From contig NZ_CP131131.1 of assembly GCF_033705735.1 (NCBI RefSeq), forward strand, positions 1,240,001 to 1,304,000: a DNA stretch of 64,000 nt, given 5' to 3'. Made by a program: the position numbers and the translations under genes. This stretch comes from Shinella zoogloeoides (GTDB lineage: Bacteria > Pseudomonadota > Alphaproteobacteria > Rhizobiales > Rhizobiaceae). The notes below the pieces were generated by a model. The model ran no database searches and had not been told where the DNA came from. It saw nothing but the letters and a program-made list of their open reading frames with translations. Below, one piece after another: positions 17,603 through 26,870 of the stretch; the stretch's first letter is position 1; every line of letters starts with the position of its first letter.

Positions 17603-17998
17603 TCAGCCGCCCGACTGGTCCATGTGCATGAACTCCCAGACATTGCCGTTGATGTCCTGGAAGGAGCAGCCGTACATCGGGCCGAATTCGATATTCGGCT
17701 TCCATTCGCGCCCGCCGGCGGCGAGCGCCTTGGCCTTGAAGTCATCGACTTCCTGGCGGCTGACGGCGGAAAGGCAGGTGAGCACCTGGGTCTGCTGCTC
17801 CGGATCGCCGACCTTGCCGGTCACGAACTGCGCGAACTTCTCCTCCGTCAGGTGCATGACGAAGACATTCTCGTCCACCACCATGCAGGCCGCCGTGTCG
17901 TCGCTGAACTGCTCGTTGAAGGTGAAGCCCAGCGCGTTGAAGAAGTGGCGGGTTGCCGGCAGGTCCTTGACCGGCAGGTTGACGAAGATCATGCGCAT
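17603..17998 (-). CDS. VOC family protein (glyoxalase/bleomycin-resistance fold)
   Basis: A 131-residue protein with VNLPVKDLPATRHFFNALGF at the start and GNVWEFMHMD at the end, typical of PhnB/YaeR-like VOC proteins. The metal-binding pattern is incomplete as read, so catalytic activity is uncertain. AGGAGG lies 8 nt before ATG 17998. Confidence 0.85.
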   Translation of the reverse strand: MRMIFVNLPVKDLPATRHFFNALGFTFNEQFSDDTAACMVVDENVFVMHLTEEKFAQFVTGKVGDPEQQTQVLTCLSAVSRQEVDDFKAKALAAGGREWKPNIEFGPMYGCSFQDINGNVWEFMHMDQSGG

Positions 17999-18109
17999 GG
18001 AAGTCCTCCTGTTGTGTTTCATCATGCGGGCAAAGGCCCGTCATGCCACAAGGACGCCACGCTACACGCATTCCCGACAGGGCGGCCGCATTTTTTGCGG
18101 CAGCTCACA

Positions 18110-19117
18110 TCAGGCGGCGAAGGCGTCCGTCACGCGGATATCGCCGACATGGATGCCGTTCCAATTGGACATGGAGCGGTTGGCCATGGCCATCAGCGTC
18201 GCATGGACGGTCGGCTCTTCGGTGAAGAAGCGGGCGAGCGTGGCCGCGACCATGCTTTCGGCGGCGCGCGTCGTGCCGTCCTCGCATTTGAGGGCGATGG
18301 CGATGCCCTTTTCCGGGATGGCGGCGCAGAAGACGCCTTCGGCGCCGGTCTTGGCAAAGATGCGGCCGGGGGCCGCCTCCATGAGGCGGGTGCAGGCGCG
18401 ATTGGTGCCGGCGACGTAGAAGGGTTCGGCCATGCAGGCATCGATCAGGCGGCGCGAGGCCTTCGCGCGCACGGGGGCGAGGCCGACGCCGGTCGCCATC
18501 TTCGCAAAGCCGTGGGCGAGGCTCTTCAGTGGCACGGCATAGGTCGGGATCGAGCAGCCGTCTGTGCCGCAATTGTCCACCGCGAGCGCCGCGCCTGTCA
18601 GGCTCTCCATGACGCCGCGGATCTCGGCCTGCACGGGATGCTCGTAGCGGACATAGCCTTCGAGGTCCTTGCCGGTGTGGCAGGCGGCGCAGACGAAGCC
18701 GGCATGCTTGCCGGAGCAATTGTTGTGCAGCGCTGTCGGATGGTCGAGAAGGCGCGCCTGATTGATGAGGACCGGCTGCTCGAAGGACCAGTGCGAACCG
18801 CATTCCAGCACGCTTTCATCCACGCCCGCAGCGGCGAGCATGGTACCGGCAAGGCGCACATGCGCCGGCTCGCCGCTATGCGAGGAACAGGCCAGCGCCA
18901 GCTCCCGGTCGCCGAAAACATGGGCGTCCGCCGCGCCGCTCTCGATCAGCGGCAGCGCCTGCATGGCCTTGCAGGCCGAGCGCGGGAAGACGCCCGCATC
19001 GATATCGCCCTGCGAGAACACCACCTTGCCATCGCCGTCCACCACGACGACCATGCCGCGATGGCGACTTTCGACGAGATCGCCGCGCGTGACTTCGACA
19101 AGGACGGGGTTTGCCAT
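18110..19117 (-). CDS. L-asparaginase, thermolabile rhizobial type (PF06089)
   Basis: This 335-residue enzyme belongs to the rhizobial asparaginase II family (Rhizobium etli AnsA-like), unrelated to E. coli AnsB. Signature stretches include RSACKAMQALPL, CSSHSGEPAH, NNCSGKHAGFVC and DNCGTDGCSIPT; the conserved Cys, Ser and Lys residues of this family are present. It hydrolyses asparagine to aspartate and ammonia in the cytosol. It is divergent, across 81 bp, from the DUF3750 gene. Confidence 0.88.
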   Translation of the reverse strand: MANPVLVEVTRGDLVESRHRGMVVVVDGDGKVVFSQGDIDAGVFPRSACKAMQALPLIESGAADAHVFGDRELALACSSHSGEPAHVRLAGTMLAAAGVDESVLECGSHWSFEQPVLINQARLLDHPTALHNNCSGKHAGFVCAACHTGKDLEGYVRYEHPVQAEIRGVMESLTGAALAVDNCGTDGCSIPTYAVPLKSLAHGFAKMATGVGLAPVRAKASRRLIDACMAEPFYVAGTNRACTRLMEAAPGRIFAKTGAEGVFCAAIPEKGIAIALKCEDGTTRAAESMVAATLARFFTEEPTVHATLMAMANRSMSNWNGIHVGDIRVTDAFAA

Positions 19118-19198
19118 GATCGTGCCCTCAAATTTCCGATTTCCGCTGCGGTATTATCCGAAATTCACGATCCTGCCCACTCGGTTTCGGAGCCGCCC

Positions 19199-19936
19199 AT
19201 GAAATTGCTGAGGAACGTCCTTGTCCTCTTTCTCTTGATCTATCTCATGCCGGCGCTCGGCGCGGCGGGCTACTGGTACATCAAGGACCGGCCGGCGAAC
19301 TGGCGGGAGGCGGACTGGTCCTCCGCCGGCATCCTGCCGAAGCCGAAGGATGCTCCGCAGGCGACCATCCACATCTTCTCCGCTGCGACGGGCGGCATGA
19401 AGGGGGCGGTGGCGAGCCACGCCTGGATCGTCACCAAGGAAGCGAACGCCCTGGCCTACAATCGCTACGACAAGGTGGGCTGGGGCACGCCGGTGCGCAA
19501 GAACGCCTATCTGCCCGATGCCTACTGGTACTCCAACACGCCGCGCCTCGTGGTCAGCGTCAGCGGCGAGGAAGCGGCGCGGCTGATCCCGAAGATCGAG
19601 AAGGCCGTCGCCGCCTATCCCTATTCGAAGCCCGGCGCCTACCGCATCTGGCCGGGGCCGAACTCCAACACCTTCGTCGCCCATGTGCTGCGCTCCGTGC
19701 CCGAACTCGGCGTCGTCCTGCCGCCGGATGCCGTGGGGCGCGACTACCTGCCGGAGGGCCGGCTATTCGCGATCGATGCCGACGGCCGGGACATGCATGC
19801 GACGCTCTACGGCCTTCTCGGCATCTCGGCGGGCGTTCGCTCGGGGCTAGAACTGCATATCATGGGCCTCGTTGCCGGTGTCGACCTGGCGCGGCCGGCG
19901 ATCAAGATACCGGCGATCGGGCGGATCGGGATCTAG
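19199..19936 (+). CDS. DUF3750 family membrane-anchored protein
   Basis: A 245-residue protein with an N-terminal membrane anchor or signal (LLRNVLVLFLLIYLMPALGAAGYW) and a domain containing SHAWIVTKEAN and GPNSNTFVAHVLR. The latter recalls lipobox-free NlpC/P60-like folds (Cys replaced), but no enzymatic assignment is possible. Common in Rhizobiales. Confidence 0.8.
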   Translation: MKLLRNVLVLFLLIYLMPALGAAGYWYIKDRPANWREADWSSAGILPKPKDAPQATIHIFSAATGGMKGAVASHAWIVTKEANALAYNRYDKVGWGTPVRKNAYLPDAYWYSNTPRLVVSVSGEEAARLIPKIEKAVAAYPYSKPGAYRIWPGPNSNTFVAHVLRSVPELGVVLPPDAVGRDYLPEGRLFAIDADGRDMHATLYGLLGISAGVRSGLELHIMGLVAGVDLARPAIKIPAIGRIGI

Positions 19937-20010
19937 CGGGCGCTGGACATGCCGGTGTCATCAACCGATTGTAAGCCGCAACACGGTTGAGGCAGGAGCG
20001 GGAGACGGCC

Positions 20011-20436
20011 ATGAGCGACGAGAGAAAACAGCACACGGCGGCCTGTCACTGCGGCACCGTGCGGTTCCGCGTTCGGCTGACGGACGAATTCAACACGATC
20101 CGCCGCTGCTCCTGTTCCTACTGCCGCATGCGCGGCGCGATCGCCGTTTCCGCGGCGCTCGCGGATATCGAATTCGAGCAGGGCGAAGACAACCTGACGC
20201 TCTACCAGTTCAACACCGGCACGGCGAAACACTATTTCTGCAGGACCTGCGGCATCTACACCCACCACCAGCGCCGCTCCAACCCGAACCAGTTCGGCAT
20301 CAACGTCGCCTGCATCGAAGGCATCAGCCCCTTCGACTTCGCGGCGGTGGAGGTGATGGATGGCGTTTCCCATCCTTCGGATTCCGGCACCGGCCCGCGG
20401 GTCGCCGGGATCCTCCGGTTCGAGCCGGCGGCCTGA
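20011..20436 (+). CDS. GFA (glutathione-dependent formaldehyde-activating) family protein
   Basis: A 141-residue zinc protein with the cysteine pattern of the GFA/CENP-V fold: CHCG near the start, CSCSYCRMRG and CRTCG. These bind two zinc ions. Despite the family name, most members are not proven formaldehyde-activating enzymes. GGAG lies about 7 nt before ATG 20011. Confidence 0.88.
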   Translation: MSDERKQHTAACHCGTVRFRVRLTDEFNTIRRCSCSYCRMRGAIAVSAALADIEFEQGEDNLTLYQFNTGTAKHYFCRTCGIYTHHQRRSNPNQFGINVACIEGISPFDFAAVEVMDGVSHPSDSGTGPRVAGILRFEPAA

Positions 20437-20454
20437 CGCCGCCGGCTTGCGGCA

Positions 20455-21318
20455 TCAAAGATACGCCACCTCCATGGCCGCGATCCGCGCCGGGTCCGCG
20501 ATCGATTCGATCTCGACGATCCTGTCACCCTCCACTTCCATGAGCACGACCACCTTGAGCTGGCCGCCGAGAATGACGGCAAGGCCGAGAGCGCCGTCGA
20601 TGAGCGCGAGCCTCGCGGCAGTCGCCTTGCCCTTGAAGGTGGTGGCGACGGCCTGCGCGCCGGTGATTTCGGCCAGCGAACCGAGGCGCACCGCATCGGC
20701 ATCCGCATGGAAGACGACCTCGGGGTCGAGTACCGCGAGCAGGCCCGAGAAATCGCCGTCGCGCGAAGCGGCGAGGAAGGCGGCGACGACGCCCTTGCGG
20801 CGCTCGTAATCGGCCGACGGCGTTTCCGGCAGGCCCTGCACGCGGCGACGGGCGCGGCTTGCAAGCTGGCGGGTGGCGACGGGCGAACGATCCACGATGC
20901 GGCCAATCTCCTCGAAGGGCACGTCGAACATGTCGTGCAGCACGAAGGCGAGGCGCTCGGCGGGCGTCAGGCGTTCCAGCACGACGAGAAGGGCAAGGCC
21001 GACGCTATCGGCCAGCGCCGCCTGCTCGTCGGCGCTCGCCGCCGGATCGGCATGCTGCATCTCCCCCTCGTCGCCATCGATCGGATCTTCGCGCCGCCTG
21101 CCGCGGGCGCGCAGCATGTCGAGGCAGATACGGCCGACGACGGTGGTCAGCCATCCTGAGGGATTGTCGATGCCCTCGCCGGCACGCTGCAGGCGCAGCC
21201 AGGCCTCCTGCACCGCGTCCTCGGCCTCCGCGCGCGAGCCCAGCATGCGGTAGGCAACGGCGCCGAGACGCCCCCGTTCGGCCTCGAAACGTTCGGCCCA
21301 GAATTTTTTCTCGCTCAT
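20455..21318 (-). CDS. ECF41-type RNA polymerase sigma factor with SnoaL-like C-terminal domain
   Basis: A 287-residue sigma factor: sigma-2 (about 10-75, AEDAVQEAWLRLQR), sigma-4 (about 110-165, ERLAFVLHDMFDVPFEEI and the HTH DRSPVATRQLASRARRR) and a ~115-residue SnoaL-like extension. ECF41 factors lack an anti-sigma factor; the fused domain regulates them. They are usually linked to a carboxymuconolactone decarboxylase, oxidoreductase or epimerase gene, and here a CMD-like gene is divergent. Both directions carry promoters matching the ECF41 consensus, so the factor probably drives itself and its neighbour. Confidence 0.93.
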   Translation of the reverse strand: MSEKKFWAERFEAERGRLGAVAYRMLGSRAEAEDAVQEAWLRLQRAGEGIDNPSGWLTTVVGRICLDMLRARGRRREDPIDGDEGEMQHADPAASADEQAALADSVGLALLVVLERLTPAERLAFVLHDMFDVPFEEIGRIVDRSPVATRQLASRARRRVQGLPETPSADYERRKGVVAAFLAASRDGDFSGLLAVLDPEVVFHADADAVRLGSLAEITGAQAVATTFKGKATAARLALIDGALGLAVILGGQLKVVVLMEVEGDRIVEIESIADPARIAAMEVAYL

Positions 21319-21319
21319 C

Positions 21320-21346
21320 GGTCACACTCCTTCGTCCAGCGGCGTC
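21320..21346 (+). promoter_or_regulatory. ECF41-type promoter for the CMD-like gene
   Basis: GGTCACA (21320-21326), exactly 16 nt, then CGTC (21343-21346). The published ECF41 consensus as I remember it is TGTCACA-N16-CGTC, so only the first base differs. It points toward the CMD-like gene starting at 21427. Confidence 0.75.
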
Positions 21347-21354
21347 ATGGCCAT

Positions 21355-21381
21355 GACGAACGAAGCCGCACCGGTGTGACA
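21355..21381 (-). promoter_or_regulatory. ECF41-type promoter for the sigma factor gene
   Basis: On the minus strand TGTCACA (21381-21375), 16 nt, CGTC (21358-21355): a full match to the remembered ECF41 consensus. It lies 36 bp upstream of the sigma factor ATG, indicating positive autoregulation. Confidence 0.8.
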
Positions 21382-21426
21382 GGGCTCGCAACCGTCGACG
21401 CGAAAATCATTGCAAGGAGCAACAAA

Positions 21427-21885
21427 ATGCAATCCCGTATGAACAACATCGTTACCGTTCTCCCCGATGTCATGACCGCCATGCAGGCGCTGCAGGGCGC
21501 CGCCCAGACATCCGGCCTGCCGGAAAAGACCGCCCATCTCGTCCATCTGCGCGCCAGCCAGATCAACGGCTGCGGCTTCTGCGTCGATCTCCACCCGCGC
21601 ATGATGAAGAAGGCCGGAGAGACGGACCGGCGCATCCTTTCCGTCGCCGCCTGGCGCGAGGCGCCGTTCTATACGGATGCGGAACGCGCCGCGCTGGCGC
21701 TTACCGAAGCGCTAACGCGCATCGCCGACCGCGAGGAGCCGGTTCCGGACGCGATCTGGAACGAGGCCGCCCGCCACTATGACGAAAAGGCCCTCGCCGC
21801 CCTCGTCGTGGAGATCGCCGCGATCAATGTGTGGAACCGCTTCAATGTCGCGACGCGGCAGGTCGCAGGGGAATGGAACCCGTAA
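21427..21885 (+). CDS. Carboxymuconolactone decarboxylase / AhpD-like protein
   Basis: A 152-residue CMD-family protein with the redox pair CGFCVDLH (CxxC plus His, about residues 57-64), the AhpD-like catalytic motif, and LVVEIAAINVWNR at the end. Members act as peroxidase-like reductases. It is the likely target of the ECF41 factor transcribed away from it. AAGGAG lies 7 nt before the ATG. Confidence 0.9.
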   Translation: MQSRMNNIVTVLPDVMTAMQALQGAAQTSGLPEKTAHLVHLRASQINGCGFCVDLHPRMMKKAGETDRRILSVAAWREAPFYTDAERAALALTEALTRIADREEPVPDAIWNEAARHYDEKALAALVVEIAAINVWNRFNVATRQVAGEWNP

Positions 21886-21991
21886 GAGCGCCTTTCGCCA
21901 CCCCGTTTCAGTGAAAAGTCACGGCTTGAACTACAGTTTGGGCCGTGCCACCTCTGCCGCAACCTCTTTTTGCATCGCAAGGCCGCATTCC

Positions 21992-23416
21992 ATGTCCGAT
22001 AGCGTCGTCACCCCGAAGGAAGCCGCACCGCGGCTTTCCAGCCTCTTCCGCCGCGCCAGCCTGTTCGGGACATTGATGCTCGGCGGCGGCATCATGCTGC
22101 ATGCGGTGGAGACCTATATCACCGCGACGCTGATGCCCTCCATCGTGCGGGACATCGGCGGCCTTTCGCTCTTCGCCTGGGCGACGACGATCTATGTCGC
22201 GGCCTCGGTGCTCGGCTCCACCTTCGTCGCCGTCCGGCCGGAAAGCGTTACGCTGAACCGCTGCTATGTCGCCGGAGCGGTGCTGTTCGGCATCGGCAGC
22301 CTCGTCTGCGCCATCGCGCCGACCATGGAGACGGTGCTCGTCGGGCGCGCCGTGCAGGGGCTCGGCGCGGGCTTCCTCGTCGCGCTCGGCTATGCCTTCA
22401 TCCGCTTCGTCTATCCCGAGCCGCTGTGGAGCAGCGCCTCGACGCTCTATGCCGCCGTCTGGGGCATCGCGACCTTCCTCGGCCCCACCATCGGCGGCAT
22501 CTTTGCCGCCGGCAGCGCCTGGCGCGAGGCCTTCGCGCTGCTCGTGCCGCTGTCGATCGTGATGGCGCTCGCCGCGCCGAAGCTGCTGCCGTCCGGCGAA
22601 GGCGAGCGGGTGACGACGAGGACGCCCTTCGCGCAGATCCTCCTGCTGGTGGCGGCCGTGCTCGTGCTTTCGCTCGCAAGCTCGGTGACGAGCGAAGCGT
22701 TGCGCGCCCTCCTCGCCATCGCGGCGGTTGCCGGCGTCGTCGCCACCGTCGCCATCGAGCGGCGGGCGGAGGCGCGCCTGCTGCCCGCCGGCACGATCCG
22801 CCTCGCCTCACCGCTCGCCCGCGTCTACCTCATCATGCTGATGCTGCTGGTGACGATCTGCTCGGATATCTACATCCCCTATTTCCTGCAGGTGCTGCAC
22901 GGCGTCACGCCCATCGTCTCGGGCTATCTCGTGGCGCTCCTGGCGCTCGGCTGGACGACGGCGGCCTTCACCACCGCGCGGCTCAAGGGCCGGAGCGCCA
23001 ACCGGGTGATCGTCGCGGGCGCGGCAGTGGAGGCGTTGGCGACGGCCATGCTGATCTTCGCGCTCGCCCGGCACAATCCCGAAAGCGAGTTCCTGGTGCT
23101 GGCGACCGCCACCCTCTTCATCTTCCTCATGGGCTTCGGCATCGGCATGGGCTGGGCGCATCTCGTGACCCATGTCCTGCATCTCGCGCCGGCCGGCGAG
23201 ACGGACAAGGCCTCGGCGGCGATCACCACCATGCAGGCGCTGGGCGCCGCCTTCGGCGCGGCCCTTGCCGGCATCATCGTCAATTCGACGGGGCTGCTTC
23301 ATCCGGGCGGCGTTGCGGGCGCGCTGACGGCGGCGCACTGGCTCTACGGGCTGCTGGCGCTTCCCGCAGCCGTCGCGATCCTCTTCGCCCTCCGCCTGCC
23401 GCATGAGGGCGGCTGA
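21992..23416 (+). CDS. MFS drug/proton antiporter-like transporter
   Basis: A 474-residue inner-membrane protein with about 14 hydrophobic segments. The motif GRAVQGLGAGFLVALGYAFIR (motif C-like region) and GPTIGGIFA are typical of EmrB/QacA-type DHA2 exporters. It lies 106 bp after the CMD-like gene and may belong to the same transcript. Substrate unknown. Confidence 0.87.
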   Translation: MSDSVVTPKEAAPRLSSLFRRASLFGTLMLGGGIMLHAVETYITATLMPSIVRDIGGLSLFAWATTIYVAASVLGSTFVAVRPESVTLNRCYVAGAVLFGIGSLVCAIAPTMETVLVGRAVQGLGAGFLVALGYAFIRFVYPEPLWSSASTLYAAVWGIATFLGPTIGGIFAAGSAWREAFALLVPLSIVMALAAPKLLPSGEGERVTTRTPFAQILLLVAAVLVLSLASSVTSEALRALLAIAAVAGVVATVAIERRAEARLLPAGTIRLASPLARVYLIMLMLLVTICSDIYIPYFLQVLHGVTPIVSGYLVALLALGWTTAAFTTARLKGRSANRVIVAGAAVEALATAMLIFALARHNPESEFLVLATATLFIFLMGFGIGMGWAHLVTHVLHLAPAGETDKASAAITTMQALGAAFGAALAGIIVNSTGLLHPGGVAGALTAAHWLYGLLALPAAVAILFALRLPHEGG

Positions 23417-23422
23417 CCCGGC

Positions 23423-24424
23423 TCAGCCGAAAGTCAGCACGATCTTGCCGATATGGTCGCCCTCTTCCATCATGCGATGGGCGGCGGCGGCCTCACCACA
23501 GGGCATGACGGCATGGATGACCGGGGCGACGCGCCCCTCCTCCAGCAGCGGCCAGACCTTTTCCAGCAGTTCGTCGCGGACCGCCTGCTTTTCCGCCGCC
23601 GTGCGCGGGCGCATGGCCGAGCCCATCACCCGCAGGCGCTTGAGCATGATGGGGGCGAGGTTCACCCGCTCCACCACCGCCCCGCCCAGGAAGGCGATGA
23701 TCGACAAGCGCCCGTCGCGGGCGAGCGACTTCAGGTTCCGCTCGAAATAGGCCGCGCCGATCATGTCGAGGACGACATCGACGCCGGCCTTGCCCGTCTC
23801 CTCAGCGATCACCGCGGCGAAGTCCTCGCTGCGGTAGTTGATGGCGCGGCTCGCGCCGAGGTCGAGGCAGGCCTTGCACTTCTCCTCAGAGCCCGCCGTC
23901 GCGAAGACGCGCGCGCCGAGGGCGGCGGCAAGCTGGATCGCCGTCGTGCCGATGCCGCTTGAGCCGCCATGGATCAGCACGCTTTCGCCGGCCTTCAGCT
24001 CCGCCATCATGAAGAGATTGGCCCAGACGGTGAAGAAGGTCTCGGGCAGCGCCGCCGCCTTCACCGCGTCGTAGCCCTTGGGGAAAGGCAGCGCCTGCGA
24101 GGCCGGCACCGCGCAATATTGCGCATAGCCGCCGCCATTGGCGAGCGCGCAGACCCTGTCGCCGAGCGCATGGCCGGTGACGCCCTCACCGAGCGCGACC
24201 ACCTCGCCGGCAATCTCGAGGCCGAGGATGGGGCTGGCATCGGGCGGCGGCGGATATTCGCCCTTGCGCTGGAGGACGTCCGGCCGGTTGATGCCTGCCG
24301 CCTCGACGCGCACGAGGATTTCACCGGCGCGCGGCTCAGGGGTCCTGCCCTCCGTCACCGCCAGATTGTCCGGGCCACCATGCTCGCTGAGCCCGACATA
24401 GGACATGGTCGATGGAACTGACAT
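23423..24424 (-). CDS. NAD(P)H-quinone oxidoreductase, PIG3/QOR-like MDR family
   Basis: A 333-residue zinc-free medium-chain reductase. [39 protein letters not shown] (Rossmann nucleotide site) and the start [13 protein letters not shown] are typical of the PIG3-like quinone reductases. It reduces quinones with NADPH in the cytosol. It converges with the MFS gene (6 bp between stops). Confidence 0.9.
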   Translation of the reverse strand: MSVPSTMSYVGLSEHGGPDNLAVTEGRTPEPRAGEILVRVEAAGINRPDVLQRKGEYPPPPDASPILGLEIAGEVVALGEGVTGHALGDRVCALANGGGYAQYCAVPASQALPFPKGYDAVKAAALPETFFTVWANLFMMAELKAGESVLIHGGSSGIGTTAIQLAAALGARVFATAGSEEKCKACLDLGASRAINYRSEDFAAVIAEETGKAGVDVVLDMIGAAYFERNLKSLARDGRLSIIAFLGGAVVERVNLAPIMLKRLRVMGSAMRPRTAAEKQAVRDELLEKVWPLLEEGRVAPVIHAVMPCGEAAAAHRMMEEGDHIGKIVLTFG

Positions 24425-24519
24425 GGCTTTCCTTCCTGCGCTTCACGTAGAACTTCAATTCGACGGTTCTAGCCCAAAGCGCGTGTCTTTTGAATCGGTT
24501 CCGGAGGAAAGTTGAATCG

Positions 24520-26310
24520 TCACTCCAGCGTGGAGGAGAGGATGAGACCGGCATCGCTGCCCTTGGCGGCGGCCTTGAGCGCGGCGATGCGGCTGCTGAT
24601 CTGCGCCGCCTCGCCAATCATGTCGCCGAGCGGCACGACGAGCACCACGGCCGAGCAGCGCATCAGCGGGAAGCTGGTGGCATTGCCGGCCCGGTCGTGG
24701 CCGCGGATCTCACCGATGAGTCGATCCTCCGGCGAATAGAGCGAGCGCACCTCGCGGGCGAAATCGGCAAGCAACCGCTCCAGCGTCTCCCGCACAGCCT
24801 CGACCGGCCGGCCGCAGATGCCGGCGAAGAAATCATCGCCGCCGACATGGCCGATGAAGACATCCTCCCCGACGAATTCGCGGCGCAGCAGCGAGGCGAA
24901 GAGCGAGATCGCAAGGTCGCCCTTGTGGAAGCCGTAGTGATCGTTGAACGGCTTGAAATTGTCGAAGTCGAAATAGCACAGGCAACGGAGCTGGTCGCCG
25001 TCGAGCGCCTTGTCCTGCAGATAGTCGCGGATCGAGCGGTTGCCCGGAAGGCCGGTCAACGGGTTCTGGTCCTCCGCCGTCTTCAGCCGCTTCTCGTTGA
25101 TGATCTTCAGGAGCGACGAGGCCGAAAGGATGCCGGCATAGCGCATGTTCTCCGTCAGGATCACGCATTCGTTGCCGCCCATGCCGGTGAAGACGTCGAG
25201 CAGCTGCTCGGCCGGCGTATCGAGATCGGCGATGGGCGCGGCGGTGACGAAGTGCGACAGGCTCTTCTGGTAGAGCCTGTTCTTCAGGAGATCGCGGCCG
25301 AAGGGGTGATAGCTCAGTTCCTTGACGTGATATTCATGCAGGATGCCGCGCGGCTCGTCATTGGCGTTCAGCACCGGGAAGAAGGTGCGCTTGGGATCTC
25401 GGCGGAAGAATTCGAAGACCGATTCCAGGCTTTCGTTCTCGCGCAGCACGGCGACATGCTCGATCTCGCGGCGGATGAGGATGCTGTCCAGCGTGCGGGA
25501 ATTGCGGCGCGTGCCGCCGGCGCGGGCGATCTGCGCATAGACGGGGCTGAGCGCCGAGAAATCCGTGACGGGGCGCGAGACGAACCAGCCCTGCACGAGA
25601 TCGCAGCCCGCCTCGCGGCAGGCGACGAACTCCGCCTCGGTCTCCACGCCCTCCGCGATGACGCGGATGCCGAGAACATGGGCGGCGTTGACAGTGTTGC
25701 GCACCAGATGGCGCTTGCGCGCATCCGCTTCCATGCCGGAGATGAAATGACGGTCGATCTTGAGATAGTCGACCGGGTGGTCGCAGAGCAGTTTCAGGCC
25801 GTTATGGCCGACGCCGAAATCATCGATGGCCAGCTTGAAGCCGGCAAGGCGCAGCTTGCGCACGAGGATGGCGAAATCGGGCAGCGTATCGTTGTCGAAG
25901 CGCTCGGAAATCTCGAAACAGATCGAGGAGGCCGGAATGCCGGCACGGTTGAGGTGCCCGACGAGGCGCTCGACGAGATCGGCACCCTCCGGCACGAGGC
26001 GGGAATCGAGATTGATGAAGAGCGTGCGCGAGCGGAAATCCGGTAGGGCGGCGAAGGCGGCGATGGCGCGGCTGTTGACCATGTGCTCGAGCGCCATGAG
26101 CTGGCCCGCCTCATACGCCCGGTCGATCAGGTCGAGCGGGGAGCGGAAGCCGAGGCGGTCGAAGCCGCGCATCAGCGACTCGTAGCCGAAGACCGCACCG
26201 GTGGCCGTTTCCACGATGGGCTGGAACGCAGTCTCGATCACCAGCTTGGCGAGCGTGACGATCTCGCCATCGCCGAAGCGTCGAAGGGCTAGCAATTCGG
26301 CGGCGGACAT
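24520..26310 (-). CDS. EAL-CBS-GGDEF c-di-GMP protein
   Basis: A 596-residue protein from ATG 26310. Order: EAL domain (about 20-250; the signature reads YESLMRG, then DDFGVGHNG and QGWFVSRP), a CBS pair (about 275-395) and GGDEF (about 420-590), whose signature is GGDDF rather than GGDEF. The CBS domains suggest adenine-nucleotide sensing. Whether the ESL and GGDDF changes spare activity is unclear. The ORF can extend to a TTG at 26403, but the ATG start removes a poorly conserved leader. Confidence 0.85.
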   Translation of the reverse strand: MSAAELLALRRFGDGEIVTLAKLVIETAFQPIVETATGAVFGYESLMRGFDRLGFRSPLDLIDRAYEAGQLMALEHMVNSRAIAAFAALPDFRSRTLFINLDSRLVPEGADLVERLVGHLNRAGIPASSICFEISERFDNDTLPDFAILVRKLRLAGFKLAIDDFGVGHNGLKLLCDHPVDYLKIDRHFISGMEADARKRHLVRNTVNAAHVLGIRVIAEGVETEAEFVACREAGCDLVQGWFVSRPVTDFSALSPVYAQIARAGGTRRNSRTLDSILIRREIEHVAVLRENESLESVFEFFRRDPKRTFFPVLNANDEPRGILHEYHVKELSYHPFGRDLLKNRLYQKSLSHFVTAAPIADLDTPAEQLLDVFTGMGGNECVILTENMRYAGILSASSLLKIINEKRLKTAEDQNPLTGLPGNRSIRDYLQDKALDGDQLRCLCYFDFDNFKPFNDHYGFHKGDLAISLFASLLRREFVGEDVFIGHVGGDDFFAGICGRPVEAVRETLERLLADFAREVRSLYSPEDRLIGEIRGHDRAGNATSFPLMRCSAVVLVVPLGDMIGEAAQISSRIAALKAAAKGSDAGLILSSTLE

Positions 26311-26432
26311 GCGCGGCTCCGGGGCGTGAACGATGCCGCGAAGTCTCCGCCCGTATCCCTGAAGAAACCGTTTCCCCAGTATGACAATTTCATGAAAGTT
26401 CAATAACTACAAGGAGTTGAAAAAGAACCCGC

Positions 26433-26870
26433 TCATATTGGAAGCGCCAGCAGCAAGGCCCCGCCGCCGATCATCGCTACCGCGATCCAGTGGGCGGTCG
26501 AAAGCTGCTCGCCGAGGAAGAGAACGGCGAAGACGGCGACGAGCACGACGCTCAGCTTGTCGACCGGCGCGACCTGCGCAGCCTTGCCGATCTGCAGCGC
26601 CCGGAAATAGCAGAGCCACGATGCACCGGTCGCCAAACCCGAGAGAATGAGGAAAATCCAGCTCTTCATCGGCACCGAGCCGGGCGCCTGCCAATTGCCG
26701 GCAAGCGTCAGCATCAGGGCGATGGCGAGAAGAATGACGACCGTGCGGATGAAGGTCGCGAAGTCGGAATTGACCTCGGCGATGCCGATCTTGGCGAAGA
26801 TGGCAGTCAGCGCCGCGAAGACGGCGGAGCCGAGCGCCCAGACCTGCCAGGATGTCAGAAGCCCCCTCAC
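26433..26870 (-). CDS. Single-repeat EamA (DMT) transporter
   Basis: A 145-residue membrane protein holding one EamA unit with about five segments, half the size of usual ten-segment DMT carriers, so it should dimerise. The end LFLGEQLSTAHWIAVAMIGGGALLLAL is the classic EamA signature. It starts with GTG at 26870, and the GTGA overlaps the crcB stop, indicating translational coupling to crcB and control by the same fluoride riboswitch. Confidence 0.85.
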   Translation of the reverse strand: MRGLLTSWQVWALGSAVFAALTAIFAKIGIAEVNSDFATFIRTVVILLAIALMLTLAGNWQAPGSVPMKSWIFLILSGLATGASWLCYFRALQIGKAAQVAPVDKLSVVLVAVFAVLFLGEQLSTAHWIAVAMIGGGALLLALPI

